Below, piece after piece: positions 16,533-24,714 of a stretch of DNA of 64,000 bases. The notes beneath the pieces are model-generated. The model saw only the letters and a list, made by a program, of their open reading frames with translations, was not told the origin of the DNA and made no database searches. The stretch is from the NCBI GenBank assembly GCA_036399175.1, contig DASWNP010000026.1, forward strand, positions 124,001 to 188,000, read 5' to 3'. The number at the start of each line of letters is the position of its first letter. The first letter of the stretch is position 1. The position numbers and the translations under genes were made by a program. This DNA comes from DASWNP01 sp036399175. GTDB taxonomy: Bacteria > Acidobacteriota > Blastocatellia > Pyrinomonadales > Pyrinomonadaceae.

Positions 16533-18868
16533 TCCTCCCGCTCGCCGCCGGTGACGCGGCGCAGGCGTATGTCGCCGGATTGCTGCCCGGAGGCGGGCGC
16601 TTGTTGTTCGCCCGTGACGGGGCGCGTGCCGACTTCGGGGCGGAATCGTCCCTGTTCGTCGTAGAGTCGGCGGTATTGCATCATGTTGCGGACGACGCCC
16701 TGCACGTAGCCGCGCGTTTCGCGGAAGGGGATGGCCTCAGCCCATTCGTCAATCTCTAAGGGCAGCGAAGCGCGCCATGCGACGGCGCGACCGGGCCCGG
16801 CGTTGTAGGCGGCGGCGACGTATTCGAGCCGCCCGAACTTGTTGAGATTGTCGCGCAGGTAGCCCGTGCCGAGCTGGATGTTGAGACGCGGCTCGAAGAG
16901 TGATTCGACCGTCACGGGGCGGTCAACTCCGTAACGCTGCGCGACGATTCTGCCCGTTGGCACGAGCAGTTGCATGAGACCGTAGGCGTTGGCGGTGGAG
17001 GCGGCGCGCGGGTTGAAGACCGATTCCTGACGGATGAGACCGGCAACCATATAGGGGTCGAGGTCGCGCCCGCGCGCCTCCTGCACGATGATGTCCCAGT
17101 AGGCGAGCGGGTAGAACACGTCCCAAGCCTCGCGCGACATCTCTTCCGGCTTCATCTGCGAATAGTCCGGATAGCTTCGACGCAGCAGGTTGAACGCCTG
17201 CACGTTGTCGTTGCGCGCACGGTAGAGCCGCGCCTTGGCGAGATTCAGGCGCGGGCTCGACGGCGTTGATGCGAGTGCTCTGTCAAGCTCGGCGTGCGCG
17301 AAATCGTCGAGGCCGACGACGTTGAGCTGGTCGGCTTTCGTCAGTCGTTCATTCGCATCCGCACCGGCGGATTCTGCCGCGACGGTGACGGGCTTGAGGT
17401 TTGCGACGGCGCGGGCAAGCTCCGAACCGGGCGCAGGCGCGGCGGAAGCTGTTACGCCGTTGCGACCCATCGTGTCGAGTCTTTGCTTGGCGAGATAGCC
17501 GTACCAGTTCGCGTCGTAGCGCGCGAGCATCCCTTGATAGAGCGCGCGCGCTTCGTCGAGACGACCGGCGCGCTCGGAGTCGCGTGCCGCCCAGTAACCG
17601 GCGCGACCCCGGTTGTCTGTGTTCTCGTCGGCGTACTCGGCCAGATGCTCGATGAGCAGACGCGACGATTCCTGAAAGTTCTTCGCCTCGTGAGCCGCCC
17701 AGGCCAACTCGAACTGCGCGCCCGCGACTTCCGAAGCGCCCCTGAACATCTGCGCGGCGGTGCGATTGAAGTAGGCGGCATCGACAGTGTTCTTGGCCTC
17801 CTTCGCAGCCTGTCCGGCGGCAACGAGCGCGCGCATCGTCCAGGCGTTTTGCGGGTAGGAGCGGCGCATCTCTTCGAGGGTCGAGCGCACCATGTCCCAC
17901 TGGCGCGAGCGCGCGTAGGTTTGCGCCAGATGATGAAGCGCCTGTGCGCGCGCCTCGGCGTCGGAGGTCGGGACGGCGCTCAGGGCGGCGATGGCTTCGG
18001 GCGCGCGGCGGGCGTTCGATGCAGCAATGCCTTGACGAAGGCGCGTCTGCGCGTTCGAGAGATTGGGGAAGCGCCCGAGTGCGTCTGTGTAAGCCTGGAA
18101 GGCTTCGCCGAAGCGCTTGGCATCGAAGAGGCGCTCGGCGCGCGTGCGCGCTTCTTCGGCGGAGGCGGGCGCGGGGCTTGAGTTCAGACGAGTGATGGAC
18201 GAAGCGGCCTCGGCGCTCTCGGGCGATGCGGGCGCGTAGAAGTAGAGGCGACGATAAGCGGCGAGCGCGCGCGTCGTATCGCCCTGCTGCTCGTAGGCTT
18301 TCGCGGTGAGTAGAAGCGCGGCGGCATCGTCAGAGTCGGCGAGCTTTTTGAGAAAGACGGGGGCGGCTGCCGCCTGTCCGGCCTGCATCGTCAGGTCGGC
18401 GGCGCGCAGCGTCGCTTCACGCGCGCGAAGCGACGACGGATACTCGCGCGCAAGCTCTTCGTAAGCGGCGCGTGCTTCGACCATCCTCCCAGTCTTCTCA
18501 AGCGCCTGCGCGCGCAGAAGCAGCGCGTAGTCGCCGAGCGCCGTGCGGCTCTCGATGTCGTTCGAGTCGAGCAGGGAGGCCGCGCCCGCCGCGTCGCCCG
18601 CCTCGGAGCGAATGCGCGCGCGCAGCAGTCGAGCCAGCGCGCCCGCCTTCGTCCCCGCGTACTCCGTCTCCAAGCTCGCCACGACGCTCTCGGCAGGCAG
18701 CACGCCGCCCCTCGACATCGAGCGCAGACGCTCGACGCCTGCGCTCTCGTCCTGCGGCGTCGCACGCTGCGCCGAACAACTCACCAGCACGAACGGCAAA
18801 GCCCCCGCACACACAGCGACCAAAAGAGCGACCGCAAAGAACAAGCTCCCGCGACGATAAGCCTTCAT
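16529..18868 (-). CDS. soluble lytic murein transglycosylase, Slt70-like lipoprotein
   Basis: A 779-residue lipoprotein: N-terminal MKAYRRG, a hydrophobic core, and the lipobox LVSC at about residues 28-31. A long alpha-superhelical TPR-like region (about 40-580: repeated AR.AYEELARE, GDTTRALAAYRRLYF, AQALHHLAQTYAR) is followed by a C-terminal SLT catalytic domain with the Glu in GLIRQESVFNPRA, then NAYGLMQL and AAYNAGPGRA. This is the Slt70 layout. It degrades peptidoglycan from the periplasmic face of a membrane. ATG 18868 is chosen because the in-frame extension to 18934 reads through a palindromic repeat. The downstream PEGA/TPR gene overlaps it by four bases. Confidence 0.88.
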   Translation of the reverse strand: MKAYRRGSLFFAVALLVAVCAGALPFVLVSCSAQRATPQDESAGVERLRSMSRGGVLPAESVVASLETEYAGTKAGALARLLRARIRSEAGDAAGAASLLDSNDIESRTALGDYALLLRAQALEKTGRMVEARAAYEELAREYPSSLRAREATLRAADLTMQAGQAAAAPVFLKKLADSDDAAALLLTAKAYEQQGDTTRALAAYRRLYFYAPASPESAEAASSITRLNSSPAPASAEEARTRAERLFDAKRFGEAFQAYTDALGRFPNLSNAQTRLRQGIAASNARRAPEAIAALSAVPTSDAEARAQALHHLAQTYARSRQWDMVRSTLEEMRRSYPQNAWTMRALVAAGQAAKEAKNTVDAAYFNRTAAQMFRGASEVAGAQFELAWAAHEAKNFQESSRLLIEHLAEYADENTDNRGRAGYWAARDSERAGRLDEARALYQGMLARYDANWYGYLAKQRLDTMGRNGVTASAAPAPGSELARAVANLKPVTVAAESAGADANERLTKADQLNVVGLDDFAHAELDRALASTPSSPRLNLAKARLYRARNDNVQAFNLLRRSYPDYSQMKPEEMSREAWDVFYPLAYWDIIVQEARGRDLDPYMVAGLIRQESVFNPRAASTANAYGLMQLLVPTGRIVAQRYGVDRPVTVESLFEPRLNIQLGTGYLRDNLNKFGRLEYVAAAYNAGPGRAVAWRASLPLEIDEWAEAIPFRETRGYVQGVVRNMMQYRRLYDEQGRFRPEVGTRPVTGEQQAPASGQQSGDIRLRRVTGGEREE

Positions 18869-18884
18869 ACTCAAAAACCTCTTG

Positions 18885-18960
18885 GGTAAATGGTGAATGG
18901 TAAATGGTAAATGGATAAAACCTGTTCTTACCATTTACCATTTACCATTCACCATTTACC
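18885..18960. repeat. heptad-module perfect palindrome, GGTAAAT set
   Basis: Two perfect 30-base arms (18885-18914 and 18931-18960) with a 16-base loop. The arm reads GGTAAAT-GGTGAAT-GGTAAAT-GGTAAAT-GG. The module order is the same as in the CGTAAAT palindrome at 53405-53481, with only the first base of each module changed from C to G. It lies between two co-directional genes. Confidence 0.92.
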
Positions 18961-18971
18961 GAGCTACTGCT

Positions 18972-20438
18972 TTAGTTGTTTCCGGGGTAGCCTGCGCCGA
19001 GCCTGGAGGGGTCGCCTTCGGCGAGGGTCTTGACCAGCTCGTGATGGAAGTAGTCGTAGCGGGCGGTGACTTCGGGGGAGATGCGCTTGTCGTACATCTG
19101 GCGCGAGCGGTCGATATCTTCGCGCAGAAGGTTGTAGAGGTTGCCCTGCGAGCGTCCGTCTTTGACCTTCTGTTCGTTGTAGAGCTTGATTTCTGAGACG
19201 AGCAGGCGCGCGAAGCGGCGCGCGTCTGTGTGAAAGCGTCGCTCGCTTTCGTTGACTTCGACGGGCAGTTCGGCATCTGCGCCGTAGCGTCTGGCCGTGC
19301 CGAGCGGAGCGGAGTATGTGGACGCAGGAGTCGGCGCAGGAGTCGGCGGCGCGGGCGGTTGGTCTTGGACGCTCGAAGCTCTCAAATCGGCGCTGCCCTC
19401 GTAGCCGCCCGTGTTCTCGACGAATGTCGGCTCGACGAAAGTTGGCTGCGACTGTGCGCTCGCCGTCGCATCGACCGTCTCGGCCTGCGGCGCTCCGGTC
19501 AGAGGTTGCGGCGCGGGCTCGTCGCGCGTGAAAGGCGTGGAAGAAGTGGCGCGAGCCGCTTCGGGCATGCGTGCTTCGGGCGGCGCGGAGGCTTGCGCGG
19601 GCGGTTGCGGCGGCTGCGCTGAGAATGCTGGAGTAGATGCTGAAGAAGAGTCGGTTGCGGTCGAGACGGAAGCGGAAGACGCGGGCGCGGGTCGCTTGGT
19701 GGCGAGCAGTTCGACGGCCATCCCGGCGACGCGCACGAGCGTCTCGATGGCTTCGAGGTTGATGGCGTCGGAATCCTGCTGATGGGAGTCGGCGTAGAGG
19801 ACGGCGACGGCCTTGTCGCGCGCGACGAGCGGGATGGCGACGATGCGCTGCGGCGGCTCGTCGCCTCCGAAGCGACCGTAAATCTGATTATCCTCGCCGT
19901 GTGAGCCGGGAGCGCCGCTCCATGTGCGACGCGTGCGCGCCACTTCGCTCAGGAGCGTGTCGGCTTCGAGCGGGAGCGAGATTTCGCGTATGGCGTCGTC
20001 GCCAACCGTACCTTCGAGTCCGCGCGCGCGCCAGCCCGTCGCCCGCTCGTTCTTGATGACGAAGAAGGCGACGCGCGGGGCGAAACTGGCGGCGCGGTTG
20101 ATGAGCGTGTTGAGGATGTCGGCCTGCGAGCGCTGCTCGTCGATGTCGTCGATGCCGGCCTTGAGGATGGCTATGTCGCTCGACGCGCGCGCGCGTGCGC
20201 CCTCGGCGGAGGCCGTCTCGATGCCGGAGTTGCGCGCATCGCGCAGGTGCTCGGAGACGGCGACGGCGATTGAAGCGTCGGACTCGGAGGCGCTCTGAAG
20301 GCGTTCGGAGAGACGCGTGAACGCCTCGTTAAACTGGCTCTGAAGCCGTGCAATCTCGTCGCGTATGCCGCCCAGATGGCTCTCGATGTAGCCGTCGATT
20401 TGGGCGCGCAGGCTCTGTTCAAGGTCTCCGCTCACCAC
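18972..20438 (-). CDS. coiled-coil/GAF-like protein
   Basis: A 488-residue protein with GTG start 20438 preceded by GGAGG. An N-terminal coiled coil covers about residues 5-105 (heptad-spaced L/I in SHLGGIRDEIARLQSQFNEAFTRLSERL). A GAF-like sensor follows at about 110-245 (AASFAPRVAFFVIKNERATGW, RIVAIPLVARDKAVAVLYAD). Then comes a long Pro/Ala/Ser-rich linker (about 250-385) and a conserved-looking C-terminal helical segment (RRFHTDARRFARLLVSEIKLYN). Similar layouts occur in Acidobacteriota proteins of unknown function. No enzymatic domain is visible. It may signal to, or organise, envelope enzymes downstream, but this is only proximity. Confidence 0.7.
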   Translation of the reverse strand: MVSGDLEQSLRAQIDGYIESHLGGIRDEIARLQSQFNEAFTRLSERLQSASESDASIAVAVSEHLRDARNSGIETASAEGARARASSDIAILKAGIDDIDEQRSQADILNTLINRAASFAPRVAFFVIKNERATGWRARGLEGTVGDDAIREISLPLEADTLLSEVARTRRTWSGAPGSHGEDNQIYGRFGGDEPPQRIVAIPLVARDKAVAVLYADSHQQDSDAINLEAIETLVRVAGMAVELLATKRPAPASSASVSTATDSSSASTPAFSAQPPQPPAQASAPPEARMPEAARATSSTPFTRDEPAPQPLTGAPQAETVDATASAQSQPTFVEPTFVENTGGYEGSADLRASSVQDQPPAPPTPAPTPASTYSAPLGTARRYGADAELPVEVNESERRFHTDARRFARLLVSEIKLYNEQKVKDGRSQGNLYNLLREDIDRSRQMYDKRISPEVTARYDYFHHELVKTLAEGDPSRLGAGYPGNN

Positions 20439-20719
20439 TCCCGGTTATCCTCCGTTTCAGACGTGCGTCAGGCGGTGCTCAGGTCAAAGGCTCTCATCAG
20501 CCAGGCTGGCCGGAAAGTCGCTTCAGACGCGTCAAATTCTTGAGCGACTTGCTCGATGCTGATTGCAGAAGCACACTAGCGCGGATTATGGACGCCGACG
20601 CTTAGGGGTGTCAAGCAGGCCGTTCGGAAGCGATTTGGATTTCGGAAATTTCCCGTTTGATTTATGATGAGCAGGTAAAGCGAGTCGTATCTCATCCGTT
20701 GAGAAACGTCAAACCACCG

Positions 20720-21133
20720 ATGCCCGACCAGATTCTCATAGCCGACGACTATGACGATAGCCGGGAACTCCTGCGAATGATGCTGGAGCCGGAAGGCTAC
20801 CGGATTCGTGAGGCGCGCGACGGGCGCGAATGCCTGGAAGCGGCGCGCAGAGAGCCGCCCTCGCTCGCCATCATCGACCTCTCGATGCCGAGGCTCGACG
20901 GCTGGGGAGTCATCCGAGAGCTTCGCGCCGACGAGCAGACGCGACACTTGCCCTGCGTCCTTTTGACGGCTTTCACTTCACACGAAGACCGAAGCCGCGC
21001 GCTCGCCGAAGGCTTCGACGCCTACCTCGCCAAACCCTTCCGCACCAGAGACCTCCTTGAGCTTGTCAGGCGTTTGCTCGCCGAACGCATCCACGTTTCC
21101 CCCGACGGCCAGAGGGCTTCGACTACCAAATGA
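20720..21133 (+). CDS. single-domain response regulator
   Basis: A 137-residue CheY-like receiver. The acidic pocket (ADDYDD), phospho-acceptor Asp in IIDLSMPRLDG, the switch Thr in LLTAF and the Lys in YLAKPF are all present. There is no output domain, so it passes phosphate or binds partners like CheY/DivK. ATG 20720 gives the typical short N-terminus (MPDQILIADDY); the frame extends to 20657 without domain support. It overlaps the next gene by ATGA, so the two are translationally coupled. No histidine kinase is in the window. Confidence 0.9.
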   Translation: MPDQILIADDYDDSRELLRMMLEPEGYRIREARDGRECLEAARREPPSLAIIDLSMPRLDGWGVIRELRADEQTRHLPCVLLTAFTSHEDRSRALAEGFDAYLAKPFRTRDLLELVRRLLAERIHVSPDGQRASTTK

Positions 21134-21537
21134 GCGACCACCGGAAAGAGAACCAAGAGAGCGAAGACGCGGCGCAGCGCAAGGACGCGCCGCCGTCGAG
21201 GGGTGCGGCCAAACGCAAAGACGCGGCGAAAGGGAAAGACGCGCCCGAGGAAAAAGGCGAGTCTGAGCGCGACGCCCAACATGATGCTCCGAGCGCCGGA
21301 CAGATTCTCGTCGCATTCGAGAAACTGTTCGGCGGCGGTCGCGGCGTTCAGCGTTTCTCGCGCTCCGGCCTGCGACACGTCAAGCTCGGCGGCGGCGCAG
21401 TCCTCGTCGAACAGAACCCAAGAAAAAGCAGCGAGTGGGCACAACTCGCACGCGAAGGCCGCCGCGTCTCCTGGCTGCTCCACGACGGCGAATACCTCGC
21501 CCGCGTCGTCGATGGCGAACTCACCATGCTCGACTGA
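21130..21537 (+). CDS. hypothetical charged protein coupled to the response regulator
   Basis: A 135-residue protein starting in the ATGA overlap with the receiver gene. Residues 1-55 are a highly charged, probably disordered Lys/Glu/Asp/Arg stretch. Residues about 57-135 form a compact domain (GQILVAFEKLFGGGRG, GLRHVKLGGGAVLVEQ, WAQLAREGRRVSWLLHDG, YLARVVDGELTML). No family was recognised. Coupling suggests that it acts with the receiver, perhaps as its partner; this is inference. Confidence 0.65.
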   Translation: MSDHRKENQESEDAAQRKDAPPSRGAAKRKDAAKGKDAPEEKGESERDAQHDAPSAGQILVAFEKLFGGGRGVQRFSRSGLRHVKLGGGAVLVEQNPRKSSEWAQLAREGRRVSWLLHDGEYLARVVDGELTMLD

Positions 21538-21543
21538 ATGAAG

Positions 21544-21626
21544 AAATGATGAATGCGGAATGCGGAATGATGAATGAAAAGCAATTTGTCTTTCATTCAT
21601 CATTCCGCATTCCGCATTCATCATTT
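21544..21626. repeat. heptad-module perfect palindrome, copy 2
   Basis: Two perfect 36-base arms (21544-21579, 21591-21626) and the loop AGCAATTTGTC, one base different from copy 1's loop. The arm is AATGATG-AATGCGG-AATGCGG-AATGATG-AATGAAA. It lies six bases after the charged protein's stop and four bases before the ABC permease's end, between convergent genes, so it may serve as a bidirectional terminator. Confidence 0.95.
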
Positions 21627-21630
21627 ATCT

Positions 21631-22455
21631 TCACCCCATCCGCTTGAGTTTGCCGGTGCGTTTAGCCCAGGCTTCGACGCGACCGAAGATGAGCAGGCCG
21701 AGCGGAATCAGCACTATTCCCATCAAGGCGAGGATGAGCAGCTCGGGCACGACCGCCGAGACGGGCGCGCCCGCGAGTCGCCCGGACACGTCGCTACCGG
21801 CGTCGATGCCGATGAGCTTGCGGCTGGCCGAGAGCGCGTAGGTGGCCGGGGAGATGGCCGCAAGCGGTTGCAGCCACGCGGGCAGAATCTCCACAGGGTA
21901 ATAAACTCCCGAGACCAGAAGCAGTATGCCCTGAAAGATGTTCGTCGCCTCGGCTCCGCGCTCGGGACTGAAGACGGGCATCACAGCCGCCATCAAACCG
22001 AGACCGATGAAGGCGGCGCTACTGACCAGGAGCACGACGAGGAGCCCCGGAAGGTTTGCGCCGGAGAGGTCTAGTTCGATGAAGAGCGAGAGCGACGTGA
22101 TGATGATGAGCGTCCGCACGATGCTCTGAAGGATGACGTAGATGCTGACGCCGAAGAGGTGGTTGAGCCTCGACACCGGAGCCATGAAGGTGTATTCGAG
22201 CGTGCCCTCCCAGCGCTCGTAGGTTATCGAGTTGGCTATCTCGATGAAGAGCACGGAGAGGAAGCCCCAGAGCAACACTCCCAAAAGCAGCGTCAGCGTG
22301 AGACGGCGGTCGCCCGCCGCCACGCCGATGAGCGCGATGGTCGCCGAGTTGACCACTGCATAAAAAGTGAAGACCACGACCCACGAAATGTAACGTCGGG
22401 TCAGGTGATATTCCCTGAAGACGAAAGCCCAGGTCTGTCTTAATGCGCGTTCCAT
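21631..22455 (-). CDS. ABC-2 type transporter permease
   Basis: A 274-residue integral membrane protein with six hydrophobic segments in the ABC-2 export pattern: an N-terminal cytoplasmic helix with TWAFVFREYHLTRRY, TM1 at about 22-45, NSITYERWEGTLEYTFMAPVSRL between TM2 and TM3, and the GVYYPVEILPAWLQPLAAISPATYAL motif before the last helices. GGGGAGGAC upstream of ATG 22455 fixes the start. It is the partner of the ATPase encoded 39 bases upstream. The substrate may be a drug, lipid or polysaccharide; nothing nearby decides. Confidence 0.9.
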   Translation of the reverse strand: MERALRQTWAFVFREYHLTRRYISWVVVFTFYAVVNSATIALIGVAAGDRRLTLTLLLGVLLWGFLSVLFIEIANSITYERWEGTLEYTFMAPVSRLNHLFGVSIYVILQSIVRTLIIITSLSLFIELDLSGANLPGLLVVLLVSSAAFIGLGLMAAVMPVFSPERGAEATNIFQGILLLVSGVYYPVEILPAWLQPLAAISPATYALSASRKLIGIDAGSDVSGRLAGAPVSAVVPELLILALMGIVLIPLGLLIFGRVEAWAKRTGKLKRMG

Positions 22456-22494
22456 AATCTTGTCCTCCCCTGTGGCCGACCAGTCGCGCGCGTG

Positions 22495-23346
22495 TTAATC
22501 CGCGACTCCGGCGACGGCGGCCTCGTCGGTCGCCTCATCCTCTCCGCCCACGCTCTTCTCTTCGCTCTGCTCCAGCGACTCGCCCGCGAAGGCGATGAAG
22601 GCATCGTCGAGCGTGCTCGTACCGGATTGCTCTTTGAGCTGCTCAGCCGTGCCTTCGGCGATGAGACGCCCGTGCGCGAGAAAGCCTACGCGCGAGCAGA
22701 GGCGCTCGGTCTCGGCCATGTCGTGCGAAGTGAGAAGAATGGTCGTGCCCTCTTCGCGTCGAAGGTTTTCGAGAAACTTCTGCACGTCGCGCCGACTCTT
22801 CGGGTCGAGCCCTGTGGTCGGCTCATCCAGCAGCAGTAGCGGTGGGTTCGTCAGCAGCGCGCGCGTAATCGCCACCTTCTGCTGCATCCCGCGACTCATC
22901 TCTTCGAGCGGGTCGGAGAAGCGTTTCTCTTCGAGGCCGAGGCGTTCGAGAATCTGCATGGCGCGGCGCTCGGCTGCGCGCGGCTCAAGGCCGTAGAGAT
23001 AGGCCGAGTAGAGCAGGTTTTCGCGCGCCGAGAGCCTCTTGTAGAAAGCGGCATCGACGCTGACGCGACCAATCTTTCGCCGCACAGCCCCTTCCTCTTC
23101 CGGCAAAGGGTGGCCGAGCAGGCGCACCTCTCCCGCGTCGGGCAGAAGCAGCGTCGAGAGCACGCGTATCAGCGTCGATTTGCCCGAGCCGTTAGGCCCG
23201 AGCAGTCCGTAAGTCTCGCCTAAGCCGACCGTGAAAGACACGTCCTTGAGCGCGTGTATCTCGACGGTTTGCGAGCGGAAGAGACCCTTTCGCTTTTTGA
23301 AATATTTCTGTAGATGAAGGACTTCTATCCCATGATTCGACATCAT
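22495..23346 (-). CDS. ABC transporter ATP-binding protein
   Basis: A 283-residue ABC-2 subfamily ATPase. Walker A is GPNGSGKST, the signature is SRGMQQKVA (variant of LSGGQ, as in DrrA/CcmA-like exporters), Walker B is LLLLDEPTTGLD and the H-loop is TSHDM. The C-terminal acidic tail (SEEKSVGGEDEATDEAA) is extra. The start is the ATG pair 23346/23343 after GGAGAGG; the frame open to 23538 has no support. It powers export through the permease at 21631-22455. Confidence 0.92.
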   Translation of the reverse strand: MMSNHGIEVLHLQKYFKKRKGLFRSQTVEIHALKDVSFTVGLGETYGLLGPNGSGKSTLIRVLSTLLLPDAGEVRLLGHPLPEEEGAVRRKIGRVSVDAAFYKRLSARENLLYSAYLYGLEPRAAERRAMQILERLGLEEKRFSDPLEEMSRGMQQKVAITRALLTNPPLLLLDEPTTGLDPKSRRDVQKFLENLRREEGTTILLTSHDMAETERLCSRVGFLAHGRLIAEGTAEQLKEQSGTSTLDDAFIAFAGESLEQSEEKSVGGEDEATDEAAVAGVAD

Positions 23347-23656
23347 CGTATACCTCTCCGACCCGAAGATGGTCGGATAGCAGCTTTCCGGATTGGAAAT
23401 GGAAGGAAAGGACGCGCTTGGCCGTGGACTTAGGCCAGTCTGGCGAGTTTGATGGGTATGATGATGTGTCTCATGTCGAACATTTCGTTCACCCTGCCTT
23501 AGTGCGCCAAGCATACGTCGCTCGCGCGCATTTGGCAAGTCGAATTGAAGCTTAGACGAGTTTTGGAAGGAGCGACGGCATGAGAATCTGTATGATGGTG
23601 ATTAAATACAGTTCCTGCATATTTGCAATCACTACTCAGAGCGGCAGACAGGAAGT
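23347..23656. other. intergenic region, no gene seen
   Basis: A 310-base gap between the ABC ATPase start and the end of the PIN-domain remnant. AT content rises toward 23656, marking the edge of the AT-richer TIR/PIN island. No promoter or hairpin was convincing. Confidence 0.4.
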
Positions 23657-24181
23657 TTATTCTTCTCCAACTTCGGCGAGCAGTCGCAGACGCTCTTTCT
23701 CGCTTAGATAAAAGCCCATCTCTTCTACTAGCCTTAATAAATAAGGCTTAGCTTCTTCAATAGCTCCTGAGTTCTTTAGCATGGTTAGTAAATTTGCCGT
23801 TCTGATAATCTTAAGCTGCATTTTCTATGCACGTTTATAACCCTTCTTTTCATCCAGGAGCAAAATGGACTGCGTGTAATCGGCCTGCGCTATAGCCGCA
23901 GCCTCGCCCTCGCCTAAATCTACTTTCAAATAGGCTTTAATAAGCTCGTCAGCTTCATAGCAATCAACGAAGAAGCCAGCCATTTCGTTAACTAGCTTTT
24001 GCAAACGACGCTTGCCTTTGTGTGGAGCTTTGTAAGCTTCTCGTTTGACTTCAGGAGGAATAAGAATTTTCTTGAAGAGGAAAGGTAAGAATTGGGCGAT
24101 TTCCAGTTGGACTAGACGAGTGAGCAGAGTGTTATCAATGACAGCCGTAGGCAGACCGCGCTGCTTGGAGCGTCGAGTCAT
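23657..24181 (-). pseudogene. DUF3368/PIN-domain (VapC-like) gene split by an in-frame TAG
   Basis: The frame from ATG 24181 encodes 118 residues of a PIN-type nuclease (acidic residues in AVIDNTLL, IPPEVKREA, DLGEGEAAAIAQA and LLLDEKKG), then stops at TAG 23825-23827. The same frame continues at once with KMQLKIIRTANLLTML and ends at TAA 23657-23659 with the DUF3368 C-terminal pattern (AKPYLLRLVEEMGFYLSEKE). Read through, the product would have about 173 residues, the usual family length, so the TAG looks like a point nonsense mutation rather than two genes. PIN toxins are Mg-dependent RNases. The start codon directly abuts the TIR-like gene's stop (TAAATG). The region is AT-richer than its flanks. 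Confidence 0.75.
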
Positions 24182-24667
24182 TTACTTTTCGTCGCTCAAT
24201 AACCCGGTGAGTGCGAGCATTCCAAGAGCGATACCCGCTATCCAGCCAAGCGCAGTTAATTCTTTCTTAGATTGCTTGTGACGGCGTATCTGTTCGAGCA
24301 CATTCAACAGCGACGCTTCATGCGCTGTCGGCAATAAACGATTGAAGCGAACAATCTGATTTTCCGCCGCACCTGTAACTGCAACTCCCTCTTCCATCAA
24401 TAGAATAATCGGCTTGCCCGCTTCACTGGCAGCTTGCAATTCAAGATTGACGAGGTTTCCCGAGGCTGGTCGCGCAGTTTTAGTGCGGAGCGCGATAACG
24501 GCATCACTTTGCTTAATCTTTTTACGTGTGTCAGCAGTAAGGTTGGTTTCTATTTGAGTTCGGTCGGGCAATAGAATCTGAATATCGTAGGCAGCCGCCA
24601 CTGCGCGCAGGCGAGCAGCAATCGGGGCATCCATCTCACCGACGGCATAACTTAAGAAAACCTTCAT
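24182..24667 (-). CDS. TIR-like domain protein with C-terminal membrane anchor
   Basis: A 161-residue protein. The N-terminal 125 residues resemble a compact TIR-like flavodoxin fold: strand KVFLSYA with the following acidic loop, IQILLPDRT, KKIKQSDAVIALRT, then NLVNLELQAASEAGKPIILLMEE. The Glu at residue 76 in NLELQAA is at the place where TIR NADases carry their catalytic Glu; this is by eye. A hydrophobic helix at about 139-157 (LGWIAGIALGMLALTGLL) suggests membrane anchoring with the domain in the cytoplasm. The PIN-domain gene follows with no spacing. Together they look like a two-gene immunity or toxin-type module, but no named system is recognised. Low GC suggests acquisition. Confidence 0.6.
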   Translation of the reverse strand: MKVFLSYAVGEMDAPIAARLRAVAAAYDIQILLPDRTQIETNLTADTRKKIKQSDAVIALRTKTARPASGNLVNLELQAASEAGKPIILLMEEGVAVTGAAENQIVRFNRLLPTAHEASLLNVLEQIRRHKQSKKELTALGWIAGIALGMLALTGLLSDEK

Positions 24668-24714
24668 GCCGTGATTCTATACTTCAAAGGGGCGAAAAGG
24701 AATCCCTTAACCCT

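Noticed and set aside
18885..18960. Heptad palindromes as a CRISPR array
   Set aside because: Modules are contiguous 7-mers in inverted arms with no spacers of constant length and no cas genes.
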